Translations under genes and position numbers: made by a program | Notes under the pieces: model-generated | What the model was told of the DNA's origin: nothing | The model's database searches: none | Seen by the model: only the letters and a program-made list of their open reading frames with translations | From: Oscillospiraceae bacterium | GTDB lineage: Bacteria; Bacillota; Clostridia; Oscillospirales; Ruminococcaceae | Direction: 5' to 3' | DNA: 64,000 bases | NCBI GenBank assembly: GCA_015067215.1 | Contig: SVMW01000005.1 | Coordinates: 1 to 64,000, forward strand | Shown here: piece by piece, positions 27,238 to 36,052 of the stretch | Numbering within the stretch: the stretch's first letter is position 1 | Layout: each line of letters opens with the position of its first letter

Positions 27238-28512
27238 TTATATCTTATCAATTATATCACAGAATACATCTGTTGCATAGTTGAGTGTGCAGTTGTAAAA
27301 CAGCTTTTCAACCTCTTCAAAGGCTGTATGACTGCCTTTGCAATCTGCAAGGAACTGACAGAGAGCTGACGTGCTGTCACAGCTGCTGTTCCATTCTTCC
27401 AGGGTGACAGAACAGGGATATCGGCTGATGTATTCCCTTGCGGGACAGTTGTGGATTTTTTCCACATTGATAATCGGCTTGCCAAAAGCAAAGTAGTCGA
27501 AAATTTTGCTTGGCACCTGATTGTCATAAGTATTGCCGATGTTTATAAGCACATCGGCCTGTTCCATTGTGGCAAAGGCTTTTTCAAGAGGCACATTACC
27601 GTGGTGTACAACCCAGTCGTTTTCAGTCATAAAACGTCTGAGACTGTCGCTTTCGTTGCTGCCGAGAAAATGCAGTTTAAAACGGTCGCAGCCGCTTTTG
27701 CGCACAGCTGAAAGACTGTCCAGCAAAAACTGAGGGTTGCGGTAATCATCGTGAACAATGCCGCAGAACAGCAGATTTACAATGTCTTTATCAAAGCTGA
27801 ACACACAGTCCTGAGGGTTGTGTTCAGGCAGTTTTTTTACGTTAGGGAAATCCAGCGGCACCATTTTGTCAAGATATCTGCTGTATGACGGATGCTGGGA
27901 ATATTGCCTGTACAGAACAGGTGTGGTGATTATCTGCCGGCATTTTTCAAACAGGGAGGTTTCCTGTTCTGTATGCTGTGCGGCGAGGGGCTGCATAATG
28001 TCGGCACGGTGAAGCCCCCATGGGTCAAGCTGCCAGGCTATTACGGGGATATCCCATTTGTTCTGTGTAACAAGGGCAAAGTTTTGTATAAAAGGCATAT
28101 AGCTTACCACAATCATATCGGCTTTTTCTCTGTCGGCAAGCTGTTTAAGCTGTTTTGCATAGCTGTCGGCACAGTAAAGTTCTTTTTTGCCTATGTTGTA
28201 GCGGTAAAGCAGTGCGGCGGTGTAAACAGGGTGTGCAAAGTAAAATTTCTTTTTTGCCTGTTCCCTTGCAAGACCGCTGCTGCGTACAAAATTTTCCAGC
28301 GACAGAAAAGCCCTGTCACAGATGTGGGATGAATTTATGCGGACAAGTTTTAAACCGTCCTTGTTTTCGGTGCAGGCGTCATCAAAGTTTGAAAGGCCTG
28401 CAAAGATGCACCGGTGTCCTTTTTGGGCAAGGCTCTGTGCAACGTTGTATACAATTTTGTTGGTGGCGTGGAGCTGTTTGTCAAAATCCCCGGCCGCAAA
28501 AAGAATATTCAT
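27238..28512 (-). CDS. GT-B fold glycosyltransferase (GT4-like)
   Basis: A 424-residue paralogue of the genes at 15273 and 31533, starting 'MNILFAAGDFDKQLHATNKI'. It has 'VNLLFCGIVHDDYRNPQFLLDSL' and the donor-site region 'LINIGNTYDNQVPSKIFDYFAFGKPIINV'. It also has 'PVIAWQLDPWGLHRAD', matching 'KKYIYQLDPYGLHETI' of the 15273 protein, so these two are the closest pair. It would act in the cytoplasm on a nucleotide-sugar donor. It lies directly upstream of the exporter genes. Confidence 0.82.
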   Translation of the reverse strand: MNILFAAGDFDKQLHATNKIVYNVAQSLAQKGHRCIFAGLSNFDDACTENKDGLKLVRINSSHICDRAFLSLENFVRSSGLAREQAKKKFYFAHPVYTAALLYRYNIGKKELYCADSYAKQLKQLADREKADMIVVSYMPFIQNFALVTQNKWDIPVIAWQLDPWGLHRADIMQPLAAQHTEQETSLFEKCRQIITTPVLYRQYSQHPSYSRYLDKMVPLDFPNVKKLPEHNPQDCVFSFDKDIVNLLFCGIVHDDYRNPQFLLDSLSAVRKSGCDRFKLHFLGSNESDSLRRFMTENDWVVHHGNVPLEKAFATMEQADVLINIGNTYDNQVPSKIFDYFAFGKPIINVEKIHNCPAREYISRYPCSVTLEEWNSSCDSTSALCQFLADCKGSHTAFEEVEKLFYNCTLNYATDVFCDIIDKI

Positions 28513-28573
28513 AAAAGTTCTCCTGCAGAAACCCGCATAATATGTAAATGCTTATGCAGATGTGACAGAATAT

Positions 28574-29584
28574 TTATTTTTTGATTTTAAGGTATATCTG
28601 TGAAAGCACGCTTGGGACAACACAGTCAAAATGAGCAACATATCTGAGAGCGTTGCAGGTGATAAAAGCGTGGTTATTTGCAAATTCGGTAATGTGTTTT
28701 TTGTTTTTTACAAGTTTTTTGAGACGCTTAAGGTAGCTTATCTTTTTGGAAAGCGGCAGATTGTTGAAAAGTGCCATAACCATAAGGTCAACAAAAACAC
28801 TGTCGCGTATAATCCCGACACCTGAACAGTCAAAGCCGTTTTCGGTGGCAAATTTTTCCATGGCATCGAGATAAACAAGGTGTTCATCTATGGTTTTGTC
28901 AATCATTCGTTTGGAAATTGAGCCTTCCACCGAACGTCTCCAGCAGTAAAAGTGGCAGTTTTCAAGAATAACAGCCTTTTTGCAGACATTGGCAATGTGA
29001 AAGTTCATTTCCATATCTTCATAGATTGTGATTTTCGGGTCCAGCTCGTCTATAATCTGTTTGACAATTTCCGCCTTGTACAGCTTGTCGGTACGGCCGT
29101 AACTCCACTGGGAAGCAAACTGTCTGCCTGTGCGGAAATAATCTTTAAGAGCCTGTTGCTTAATCTGTTCTTCACTGAGTATTTCAAACTTGCGGTGAGA
29201 TGTTTTTTCTTTTCTTGAACCGTAAAAGTTAAGGTATTCGTATTCCACCAGATCAGCATCGTATTTTATAATGTTTTCCCTGAATATTTCAAAGGAATGA
29301 GGCAGGTACCAGTCATCACTGTCAAGAAATGCTATATATCTGCCGCAGGAGGCTTTTACACCGGTTATTACACCGCCGCGGGCACCGCCGCTGTTTTTCT
29401 GGTGGATAACCTTTATGCGTTCATCCTTTGATGCCCATATGTCACACAGCGTTCCGCTGTTGTCGGTAGAGCCGTCATCCACAAGAATGATTTCAAGGTT
29501 GGAATAGGTCTGGTCCACAAGACTCTGCACACATTCGTCGAGATATTCTTCCACATTGTAAACAGGGACGATAACACTGATCAT
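28574..29584 (-). CDS. GT2 glycosyltransferase
   Basis: A 336-residue GT-A enzyme, 'MISVIVPVYNVEEYLDECVQSL', with intact 'ILVDDGSTDNSGTLCD' and 'YIAFLDSDDWYLPHSF'. An unusual 'NSGGARGGVITGVKAS' takes the place of the common 'GG.S.ARN.G' loop, but the chemistry residues remain. The C-terminal half contains a basic, partly helical stretch ('LSKKISYLKRLKKLVKNKKH'). It belongs to the same large GT2 group as the gene at 32725. Likely role: one transfer step in glycan assembly. Ribosome binding site AAAGGATTGTTACT. Confidence 0.88.
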   Translation of the reverse strand: MISVIVPVYNVEEYLDECVQSLVDQTYSNLEIILVDDGSTDNSGTLCDIWASKDERIKVIHQKNSGGARGGVITGVKASCGRYIAFLDSDDWYLPHSFEIFRENIIKYDADLVEYEYLNFYGSRKEKTSHRKFEILSEEQIKQQALKDYFRTGRQFASQWSYGRTDKLYKAEIVKQIIDELDPKITIYEDMEMNFHIANVCKKAVILENCHFYCWRRSVEGSISKRMIDKTIDEHLVYLDAMEKFATENGFDCSGVGIIRDSVFVDLMVMALFNNLPLSKKISYLKRLKKLVKNKKHITEFANNHAFITCNALRYVAHFDCVVPSVLSQIYLKIKK

Positions 29585-29609
29585 AGTAACAATCCTTTCG
29601 GGGCAGGGT

Positions 29610-30575
29610 TTATTCTTTAAGCAGAGCCAGCAGCATTTTCCACTGGCGGAGTTTGTAAAGATGACTTGCTGCCTTGTTTTTTACGCCCGGCAGAGAGTCG
29701 AGATACATTGAAAGAGGGACATTGTCGGCAGAGGAGGAAACAGCTTCAAGGGCGGCAAAACGCTGTGCATTGTCATCATCACTCTGTGCTGCAATAAGCA
29801 TAAGATGACGGTAAAGCAGTTTCTGGTAATTTTCGCCGATTTCGCGGGAGGCAATGCTGTAAAGGCCTTTGGACTGCACAGCATCAATAAGTTTCTGTGA
29901 ATATTCCTTGGCCTGTGCAAGATATTCTGTTGTGCCGTTTAAAGCGGAAGGCTTTGTGCTGTAAAGCAGCAGAGAAACGCAGCGGATGTGGCCTGAAGCG
30001 GTAAAATAACGGCAGTTGAAAAGCTGGTCTGCCACCAGTGGTTTTGTCACATCAAAACGAAGGCTGCGGCTGTTTATTATTTGTGCGGAAAAAACTTTAT
30101 TTGCAATGGTGTCAAAACCAAGCCCTGTGCTGATGTATCTTGCAATGGTTTCGGTGTATTCATAACGGGTATACATATTGCCGTCGATAAATATTTTTCT
30201 GTGTTCTTCACCCTCTGTTTCTATTGCACACACCAGTAAATCCGGGGAATGTGCAGCAATTTCTGCCATGCATTTTTCTGCGGCTGCACTGTCAAAAATG
30301 CTGTCAGCCTGTGCAAACACAATATAGTCGCCCGTTGCGGCATCAAGACCTGCGTTTTTTGCAGCGGCATCACAGCTGCTGTCAGCATTTACAACACAGA
30401 TGCGGCTGTCCTTTGCGGCAAGGCTGTCACAAAGGGCAGTACAGCTTTCACCGCCGCAGTTTACAAGAATAATCTGCAGTTTTGCATATGTCTGGTTTAC
30501 AAGGCTGTCAATACAGCTGCCCAGCGGTTTTTCAGTATTGTGAACGGGAATTATAACGGAAAGAGTGCTCATCAT
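29610..30575 (-). CDS. GT2-fold protein with degenerate catalytic motifs
   Basis: A 321-residue protein that begins like any GT2 ('LSVIIPVHNTEKPLGSCIDSLVNQTYAKLQIILV') but then departs from the family. The donor motif 'DDGSTDNSG' reads 'NCGGESCTA', and the metal motif 'LDSDD' reads 'AQADS' ('YIVFAQADSIFD'). The rest of the chain is full length and in frame, so this is not simple decay. It may be an inactive partner of another transferase, or an enzyme using a different donor or metal mode. Its first ATG overlaps the stop of the upstream GT2 gene (ATGA); a second ATG three bases later is better spaced from AAGGAG. Confidence 0.8.
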   Translation of the reverse strand: MMSTLSVIIPVHNTEKPLGSCIDSLVNQTYAKLQIILVNCGGESCTALCDSLAAKDSRICVVNADSSCDAAAKNAGLDAATGDYIVFAQADSIFDSAAAEKCMAEIAAHSPDLLVCAIETEGEEHRKIFIDGNMYTRYEYTETIARYISTGLGFDTIANKVFSAQIINSRSLRFDVTKPLVADQLFNCRYFTASGHIRCVSLLLYSTKPSALNGTTEYLAQAKEYSQKLIDAVQSKGLYSIASREIGENYQKLLYRHLMLIAAQSDDDNAQRFAALEAVSSSADNVPLSMYLDSLPGVKNKAASHLYKLRQWKMLLALLKE

Positions 30576-31519
30576 TTTCTCCTTTTGTCTATTTCACATC
30601 GGAATAATCTGGCAACATAATAGGTCCACATATAAGGAATGTGGATATAGGAGTATGAAGGAACAAGGGAAAGTATTTTTTTGATATCGCCCACCCTTTT
30701 TGCAAGAATAAGTTCAAGACATGGCATAAAGCTCCAGGACGCAAAGGCGTATTTAAAGTTGAACTGAGGGAAACCATAGTCATGACAGGCATTAAGCACA
30801 TCAACCATATCTTCAAACTGTGAAACAGGGCCATGAGTAGAGGTATAACTCTGCTCTTTTTTTGTATCTCCCGCAACTCGGTAAACACTCATGACATCTC
30901 TGAGCACATACACATCTCCGTGCTTAAGTACAAGCATTGTGAGAGGAAAATCGGCAATGGAACGGTTGTGTGTTACAAAATTGTATTCCTTTTCGCCCAA
31001 GGCAGGGAAAAAGTTGCGGTGCATACAGGAGTTGTAAGGAAAAATTACACCTTTGGAAAGGTTTTTAAAGGTGACCATATCTTTCTGCGGATGCATATCG
31101 GCGGTGAAATAGTTGTATACCTTGCCGTTGTCGTCCACAATGTTTCTGCGGTGAGTAACACCTGCAAATTGGCTGTGGCTGTCAAGGAAGTCTGCCTGTT
31201 TCTGCAGCTTTTCATCGCTTATCCAGTAGTCATCGCCCTCAAGGGTTGTCACATATTCGCCTTTTGTCATGCAGAGAGCTTCGTACCAGTTGCGGCTTAT
31301 GCCAACGTTTTTGTCGCGCAGCACAAGGCGGATTCTGTCAGGGTGCTTCTGCTGATAGTCCTTTAAAATCTGCGGTGTTGTGTCCCTGCTGCAGTCATCG
31401 GAAATAATTATTTCGTAATCAAAATCAACCTTCTGGGACAACACGCTGTCCACAGCTTTTTTTATGTAGTTTTCCTGATTGTAACAGGTCATTATTACAG
31501 AAACTTTGATGTTACTCAT
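30572..31519 (-). CDS. GT2 glycosyltransferase
   Basis: A 315-residue GT2 enzyme of the 'MTCYNQENYIKKAVDSVLSQ' subgroup. The donor motif is 'IIISDDCSRDTT' and the metal motif is 'TLEGDDYWISDEKLQKQ', both typical of a subgroup found in many capsule and O-antigen clusters ('EGDDYW'). The middle contains 'ATFKNLSKGVIFPYNSCMHR'. Its stop overlaps the next gene's start, so the degenerate GT2-like protein downstream is probably made in step with it. Confidence 0.88.
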   Translation of the reverse strand: MSNIKVSVIMTCYNQENYIKKAVDSVLSQKVDFDYEIIISDDCSRDTTPQILKDYQQKHPDRIRLVLRDKNVGISRNWYEALCMTKGEYVTTLEGDDYWISDEKLQKQADFLDSHSQFAGVTHRRNIVDDNGKVYNYFTADMHPQKDMVTFKNLSKGVIFPYNSCMHRNFFPALGEKEYNFVTHNRSIADFPLTMLVLKHGDVYVLRDVMSVYRVAGDTKKEQSYTSTHGPVSQFEDMVDVLNACHDYGFPQFNFKYAFASWSFMPCLELILAKRVGDIKKILSLVPSYSYIHIPYMWTYYVARLFRCEIDKRRK

Positions 31520-31532
31520 TATGTAAAATCCT

Positions 31533-32714
31533 TTATAAGTTTATTGCATCTATAAGCTGCTGTGCCACATACTGCGGTGTGGCGTCAGCAAATTTATGCA
31601 GGATTTCCTCTTTGGAAACCTGCTTGTCACTTGCGACAAAACTGCTGAATTTTTCGATGTCGGTGCTGTCAATTTCTTTTTTTGTGTACAGGGCAAGGCT
31701 GTTGCCGTACTTTTCAAAATAAGGCAGGGACGGGCAGTTTTCTATCTGACACAGGTTAAGAACCCTCTTGCCGCTGGAAACACATTCCAGCACCTTGCTT
31801 GGCAGCATATTGTCAACAGTGTTGCCGATGTTTACAAGAATATCGGCTTCGCTTATGTATCTGCGGGCGGTGTCCTTATCCACTCTGCCTACAAGGGTTA
31901 CCTTTTCTTTTATAAAATCTGCATATTTTGCGTTGAATTCATCGCTGAACTTGCCGTAAACACCGCCTACGATGGTGATGTGAAGGTCGGGGTTCTGACT
32001 TTTTTTAACCAGTTCGTATAGATATTCAGGGCTGCGGATATCGGAATAAAGACTGCCGCAGAACAGAATGTTGGTTTTGGTTTTGTCCAGCAGCGGTGTG
32101 CTGTAAGCAGGTACATCGTCCACTATCATGCAGGGGAATTCCACAGAGGAAACATTGTCCTGAGGATAGTGGGGCTTGAGCAGTGCAGGCACGAAAATGT
32201 GGTGTGCGGCAGCAAATGCGGCCTGTTCCATCTTTTCGGTGCGGCTGTTTTTGAAGATATAATGCTTGGCGTAAGGGTCAAACATCATAATTATCTTTTT
32301 TGCTTTTATTTTTGCCTTGGCAAGGCCTTTGGCTGTGTAAAAAGGTGCAGAAAGGCTTACTGCGGCATCTATATTGTATTTTTTGCAGACAAATTCAATC
32401 TGTTTTTTATAAAAATGGCTTATAAGGTCGATATTGAACACCTTGAACACGCCGAGAAAGCTGAGAAAAGGGTGGGACAAAAGCAGCCCGAGTTTGCCTA
32501 AAGCCGATTTGCCGTTAAGTCCGAAGTAGATTTCTCTCACTTTGTCATCCCACGGATAGTAAAAGCAGAAATCGTTTGCATTTGATTTTTCAGGGTCATA
32601 GCCCAGATAAAAGATTTTGTGGTCTTTTTCAAGGCATTTCTCAAGGTTGTTTGCAAGGTTGATAATAGGGTCGCCTTTTGAATTAATCTTGTCGGCAACA
32701 AATAAAATGTTCAT
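31533..32714 (-). CDS. GT-B fold glycosyltransferase (GT4-like)
   Basis: A 393-residue protein, third member of the paralogous set with 15273 and 27238. It has 'TNILFCGSLYSDIRSPEYLYELV' and 'DILVNIGNTVDNMLPSKVLECVSSGKRVLNL'. It is the most diverged of the three: the 'F.YFA.GKPII' of the others reads 'LECVSSGKRVL'. The N-terminus 'MNILFVADKINSKGDPI' and the 'KKIIMMFDPYAKHYI' strand align with the other two. It lies 13 bp before the GT2 gene at 30572. Function: sugar transfer in the glycan operon, substrate unknown. Confidence 0.8.
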   Translation of the reverse strand: MNILFVADKINSKGDPIINLANNLEKCLEKDHKIFYLGYDPEKSNANDFCFYYPWDDKVREIYFGLNGKSALGKLGLLLSHPFLSFLGVFKVFNIDLISHFYKKQIEFVCKKYNIDAAVSLSAPFYTAKGLAKAKIKAKKIIMMFDPYAKHYIFKNSRTEKMEQAAFAAAHHIFVPALLKPHYPQDNVSSVEFPCMIVDDVPAYSTPLLDKTKTNILFCGSLYSDIRSPEYLYELVKKSQNPDLHITIVGGVYGKFSDEFNAKYADFIKEKVTLVGRVDKDTARRYISEADILVNIGNTVDNMLPSKVLECVSSGKRVLNLCQIENCPSLPYFEKYGNSLALYTKKEIDSTDIEKFSSFVASDKQVSKEEILHKFADATPQYVAQQLIDAINL

Positions 32715-32724
32715 ATTGCTTCCT

Positions 32725-33669
32725 TTACAGTTTGTTTAAAACAAATTTGAAATAAAGATACAGCACATAGGAGCAGATGCGTATGCCTGTTATTCTGCTT
32801 ACGGTGTGCACAAGTTTTACAATGCTTCCGCTGTCGTACTTAAGCAGCCACTTGTAGCTGAAAATTTTTGTGAAAACCGCTTTGTCAGCTTTTGCTATGT
32901 GTGCGTTGATAAGTACAGTGCAGTACTGGAAAGCAAGATAGCTGTTGAAAGCATCGGTGCGGTTTTCAAATTTTGAAAGCTTGTCCACAATGTACACAAG
33001 GTCATCAACGTGTTTTTTTGACACCGTTGTGGTTATGGAGTTGCTGCGAGCACGGTATACGAGGCAGGCGTCCTGATTGAAGGTGATTTTTTCTGCAAGC
33101 AGCAGAAGCCTTGCGCTGAATTCAATGTCCTCTGACAGCAGGCCTTTTTCGAAATAAAGGTCGTTTTCTGTTATGAGGGACCGCTTTATAAGCTTGGACC
33201 ATGCACTGGATGTATATATCTTGTTGTCCACCAGGTGCTGGATGGACGGGTTTGTTTCGTCTGTTGTGCACAGCGGTTCGGAATAGGTGCCGCTGGCATC
33301 GAAATATCTGCGGTAGTTGTAACACACAACATCGCTTGCAAGGCTGTGTGCCTGATTTACAAGAATTTCAATGTGGTTATCCTTTTCGTACCAGTCGTCG
33401 CTGTCAAGGTATAAAATCCATTCTCCTGTTGCGGCATTGGTACCGCAGTTGCGGGCATCGGCAAGGCCGCCGTTTGGTTTGTGGATAACCTTTATACGGC
33501 TGTCTGTACCTGCAAGTTCGTCACACAGATTGCCGCTGGAATCCTTTGAACCGTCGTCGACAAGAATGATTTCGATATCCTTATATGTCTGGTTTACAAC
33601 GCTTTCAACACATTGTCTGAGGTAGTTTTCCACATTGTAAACAGGAATTATAACAGAAACTGAAGACAT
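32725..33669 (-). CDS. GT2 glycosyltransferase
   Basis: A 314-residue canonical GT2 enzyme: 'SVSVIIPVYNVENYLRQCVESVVNQTYKDIEIILVDDGSKDSSG', 'GLADARNCGTNAATGEWILYLDSDDWYE'. The C-terminal third ends with 'RITGIRICSYVLYLYFKF', a hydrophobic tail resembling those of the four tandem GT2 proteins. Among the clean GT2 copies in this operon it is the one closest to the general capsule/teichoic GT2 pattern. It lies 16 bp after the DUF2304 gene. Confidence 0.9.
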   Translation of the reverse strand: MSSVSVIIPVYNVENYLRQCVESVVNQTYKDIEIILVDDGSKDSSGNLCDELAGTDSRIKVIHKPNGGLADARNCGTNAATGEWILYLDSDDWYEKDNHIEILVNQAHSLASDVVCYNYRRYFDASGTYSEPLCTTDETNPSIQHLVDNKIYTSSAWSKLIKRSLITENDLYFEKGLLSEDIEFSARLLLLAEKITFNQDACLVYRARSNSITTTVSKKHVDDLVYIVDKLSKFENRTDAFNSYLAFQYCTVLINAHIAKADKAVFTKIFSYKWLLKYDSGSIVKLVHTVSRITGIRICSYVLYLYFKFVLNKL

Positions 33670-33685
33670 GTTTTTCTCCTTATGG

Positions 33686-34048
33686 TTACTGTTTGTTGCT
33701 GTTTTGTTCGGTTTTGATTTTTTCGTTTATGGTGTTGTTGGTGATTGCCACCTGCTGTGCAAGTTCCTTCTGTTTGATGGTAAGACGACTTATTTTGAGG
33801 CTCATTGCAAACTGATTTACAATGAGGACAAAGATAATTACAACATAAACAAGGTTGATTGGTGCCTGAAAACCGAGAAACTGTGCAACGTGATATGCTG
33901 CATCAGGGAAAAGGCTGAGGATTACGAGAATTATTGTGAAGAAAATCCAGAAGAAGGTGTCTTCTATACGGACTGTGGATTTTCTTATAAGGCGCATGAT
34001 GAACAGAAAGGTAAATATGCTGCCGATTACTAACAGTATGTTAACCAT
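33686..34048 (-). CDS. DUF2304 family small membrane protein
   Basis: A 120-residue protein with three hydrophobic segments ('VNILLVIGSIFTFLFIMRLI', 'TFFWIFFTIILVILSLFPDAAYHVAQFLG', 'INLVYVVIIFVLIVNQFAMSLKI') and a charged coiled tail. The helices, 'RLIRKSTVRIEDTFFW' and 'LGFQAPINLVYVVIIF' are typical of DUF2304. This family is regularly encoded beside a DPM1-like polyprenyl-phosphate glycosyltransferase, as here (3 bp gap to 34052). It is thought to help lipid-linked sugar handling; the exact role is not known. Confidence 0.85.
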   Translation of the reverse strand: MVNILLVIGSIFTFLFIMRLIRKSTVRIEDTFFWIFFTIILVILSLFPDAAYHVAQFLGFQAPINLVYVVIIFVLIVNQFAMSLKISRLTIKQKELAQQVAITNNTINEKIKTEQNSNKQ

Positions 34049-34051
34049 ATA

Positions 34052-34747
34052 TTAAGACTCCTTTCTTTTTCTGAACCACTGGATGAGAATGATGGAAACA
34101 CCCATTTTGAACATATATTTTGCGGCATTGTAAGGGTTTAAATAACTTTCGCCTGCAGTTCTGTCTGCCATCTGCACCTGCACTTCGCTTATGGTAGCAC
34201 CGTTGCGCAGCAGGAAACTGATGGTGTCAGGTTCCGGAGCAAAGTTTGCATCGAGAGCAAATTCCTTTATCATCTTGCGGTTGAAAAGTCTCATGCCGCT
34301 GGTAGGGTCACATATGCGTTTGCCTGTGGTGAGTGTCATTGCCCAGCTTATAAGGTAGCTGCCCACCATTCGCATGCTTTTTGGTTTCTTTACAGTTACA
34401 AAGCGTGAACCGATAACGATATCGCTGTTTGTTTCCTTCATTTTGTCTATCATAGGCTGGATATAATCCGGCAGATGCTGGCCGTCTGCGTCAAACTGCA
34501 GCACAGCATCATAGCCATGCAGTTTTGCGTAGCGCAACCCTGTCTGGAATGCACCTGCAAGGCCAAGGTTTACAGGAAGGTCTATAAGGTTGTAGCCTCT
34601 TTCGCGGCATATGTCGGCGGTGATATCCTTTGAGCCGTCGTTAACCACAACATAGTCAAACTGAGGGTAGTTTTCGATAAGGTTGTCCACAACCCTTTCG
34701 ATATTGTCTTTTTCGTTGTAAGCAGGAATAACTATAAGTGTTTTCAT
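34052..34747 (-). CDS. DPM1-like polyprenyl-phosphate glycosyltransferase (GT2)
   Basis: A 231-residue short GT2 of the dolichol-phosphate mannosyltransferase type, without a membrane domain: 'LIVIPAYNEKDNIERVV', 'YVVVNDGSKDIT', 'LQFDADGQHLPDYI', 'ICDPTSGMRLFNRKMI'. It would transfer a hexose from UDP- or GDP-sugar to polyprenyl phosphate, giving the donor for GT-C enzymes such as those encoded at 9007 and 12344. The DUF2304 protein encoded directly downstream probably provides the membrane part. The end 'MFKMGVSIILIQWFRKRK' is a likely membrane contact. Confidence 0.9.
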   Translation of the reverse strand: MKTLIVIPAYNEKDNIERVVDNLIENYPQFDYVVVNDGSKDITADICRERGYNLIDLPVNLGLAGAFQTGLRYAKLHGYDAVLQFDADGQHLPDYIQPMIDKMKETNSDIVIGSRFVTVKKPKSMRMVGSYLISWAMTLTTGKRICDPTSGMRLFNRKMIKEFALDANFAPEPDTISFLLRNGATISEVQVQMADRTAGESYLNPYNAAKYMFKMGVSIILIQWFRKRKES

Positions 34748-34759
34748 ATTTATCCTCTT

Positions 34760-35896
34760 TTATTTTGTAAATTTATTTGCAATGTCAAGCAGGGCAGCAC
34801 AGGTGTTTGGCCATGTGAAGGTCTGCATAAGTTTTTCGTAAGCGTTACCGGTGCAGAAGCTGCGGTAGCTTTCGTAACCGATTGCTTTTGAGAGTGCAGC
34901 GGTCAGATTTTCCACCGTATTGTCACGGATAAGAATTCCGAGACTGTCATCAGAAATCATCTCTGCGGTGCCGCCTTTATCGGTTGCAATAAGCATTGTT
35001 TTGCAGGCAGCGGCTTCCAGCACTGTGGTAGGGAAGCCTTCGGGATAATCGGTGGGCAGACAGAAGATGTCGGCGGCTTTGTAAAGTCCGATAACTTCGT
35101 TGAAAGGCAAAGCACCGAGAACGCTGATTCTGTCGTTTTCTTTTTGCTTAACTTCGTCATACAAAGCGCCGGTGCCGGCTATTACAAGCTTTGCATTTGT
35201 GCCGGAGGGCAGGCTGCTGAAAGCCTCCACAAGCTTAAGCACACCTTTTTCTGCAATAAGGCGTGCAGCAAAAACCACAAGGATTTCGTCTTCAGTACAG
35301 CCGTATTTTTCCTTTGAAGAAGCGGGTATACCGCTGATGGCTTCAAGGTTTGCACAGTTGTAAAGTATGCCTGCATCGTCTATGCCGAAATGCCTGAGCC
35401 ACACGGCACACTGCTTTGAAACACCGTAAAAGCCTTTTACTCTTTTTCTGATATAATGTGCGGCAAAATGTTCGTACATATCGCCTATTCTGCCTATAAT
35501 GCCATCTCCCATAAGATGGCTTGTGGAGTGGTCGATTACTATTGCAGGCACCGAATGTTTGCGGCACAGATGTGCGGCGTAAATGCTGTTTATATAAAAG
35601 CGTGTCTGTATAACACAGAAATCAGGTTTGTTCTGTCGGAACCAGCTGTCAAAAGCGCGTTTTTCTGCCGAAGGTTTTATTACGGGAAAACGGCCGCCCA
35701 TGAGCATAAGGCAAGGCAGACGGAAAATTTCAATGCCGTCGGAATCTGTTTCTCTGAGAGGTACATTGTCGAGAGCAGAGGTGACAACGGCAACACTGTG
35801 CCCATTTTGGATAAGCTCTCTGGCGAGGGAGTTTGTATAGCGCTCAACACCGCCTACAGTAGGCAGATACTGGGCAGAAAAAATAACAAATTTCAC
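34760..35896 (-). CDS. GT4 family glycosyltransferase, first gene of glycan operon
   Basis: A 378-residue GT4 enzyme with the classical 'SAQYLPTVGGVERYTNSLARELIQNGHSV' N-terminus. The donor-site motif is 'FCLPTDYPEGFPTTVLEAAACKTMLIATDKGGTAEMI', with the EX7E glutamates in place ('EGFPTTVLE'). This family commonly adds the first or early sugars on a lipid carrier. The start codon is GTG with GGGAGG 7 bp upstream. It is the promoter-proximal gene of a 20.6-kb operon; the promoter is about 55 bp upstream. Confidence 0.9.
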   Translation of the reverse strand: MKFVIFSAQYLPTVGGVERYTNSLARELIQNGHSVAVVTSALDNVPLRETDSDGIEIFRLPCLMLMGGRFPVIKPSAEKRAFDSWFRQNKPDFCVIQTRFYINSIYAAHLCRKHSVPAIVIDHSTSHLMGDGIIGRIGDMYEHFAAHYIRKRVKGFYGVSKQCAVWLRHFGIDDAGILYNCANLEAISGIPASSKEKYGCTEDEILVVFAARLIAEKGVLKLVEAFSSLPSGTNAKLVIAGTGALYDEVKQKENDRISVLGALPFNEVIGLYKAADIFCLPTDYPEGFPTTVLEAAACKTMLIATDKGGTAEMISDDSLGILIRDNTVENLTAALSKAIGYESYRSFCTGNAYEKLMQTFTWPNTCAALLDIANKFTK

Positions 35897-35950
35897 TTTA
35901 AAACCTCCCTTAAGACACAGAAGACATAATTTTACATATTAAATCATCTT

Positions 35951-35980
35951 ATTATAGCATAAAAAGTACAGCATTGTCTA
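35951..35980 (-). promoter_or_regulatory. Promoter of the 19-gene glycan operon
   Basis: On the minus strand TAGACA (-35), an 18-bp spacer and TATAAT (-10) lie about 55 bp before the GTG at 35896. No other convincing promoter or terminator was seen in the operon down to the terminator at 15209, so this probably drives the whole cluster. Confidence 0.65.
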
Positions 35981-36001
35981 TAAATATAAAGAATTAATAA
36001 A

Positions 36002-36043
36002 AGCATAGGCTGTACTTCTGAATGTGCAAGTACAGCCTATGCT
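36002..36043. terminator. Long hairpin at glycan-operon / prophage border
   Basis: AGCATAGGCTGTACTT - 10 nt - AAGTACAGCCTATGCT, a perfect 16-bp stem just after the stop of the minus-strand ArpU-like gene. Minus-strand T residues downstream (TTTTATTAATTC) are moderate. It separates the phage-derived module from the glycan promoter. Confidence 0.75.
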
Positions 36044-36052
36044 ATGAGGTAT

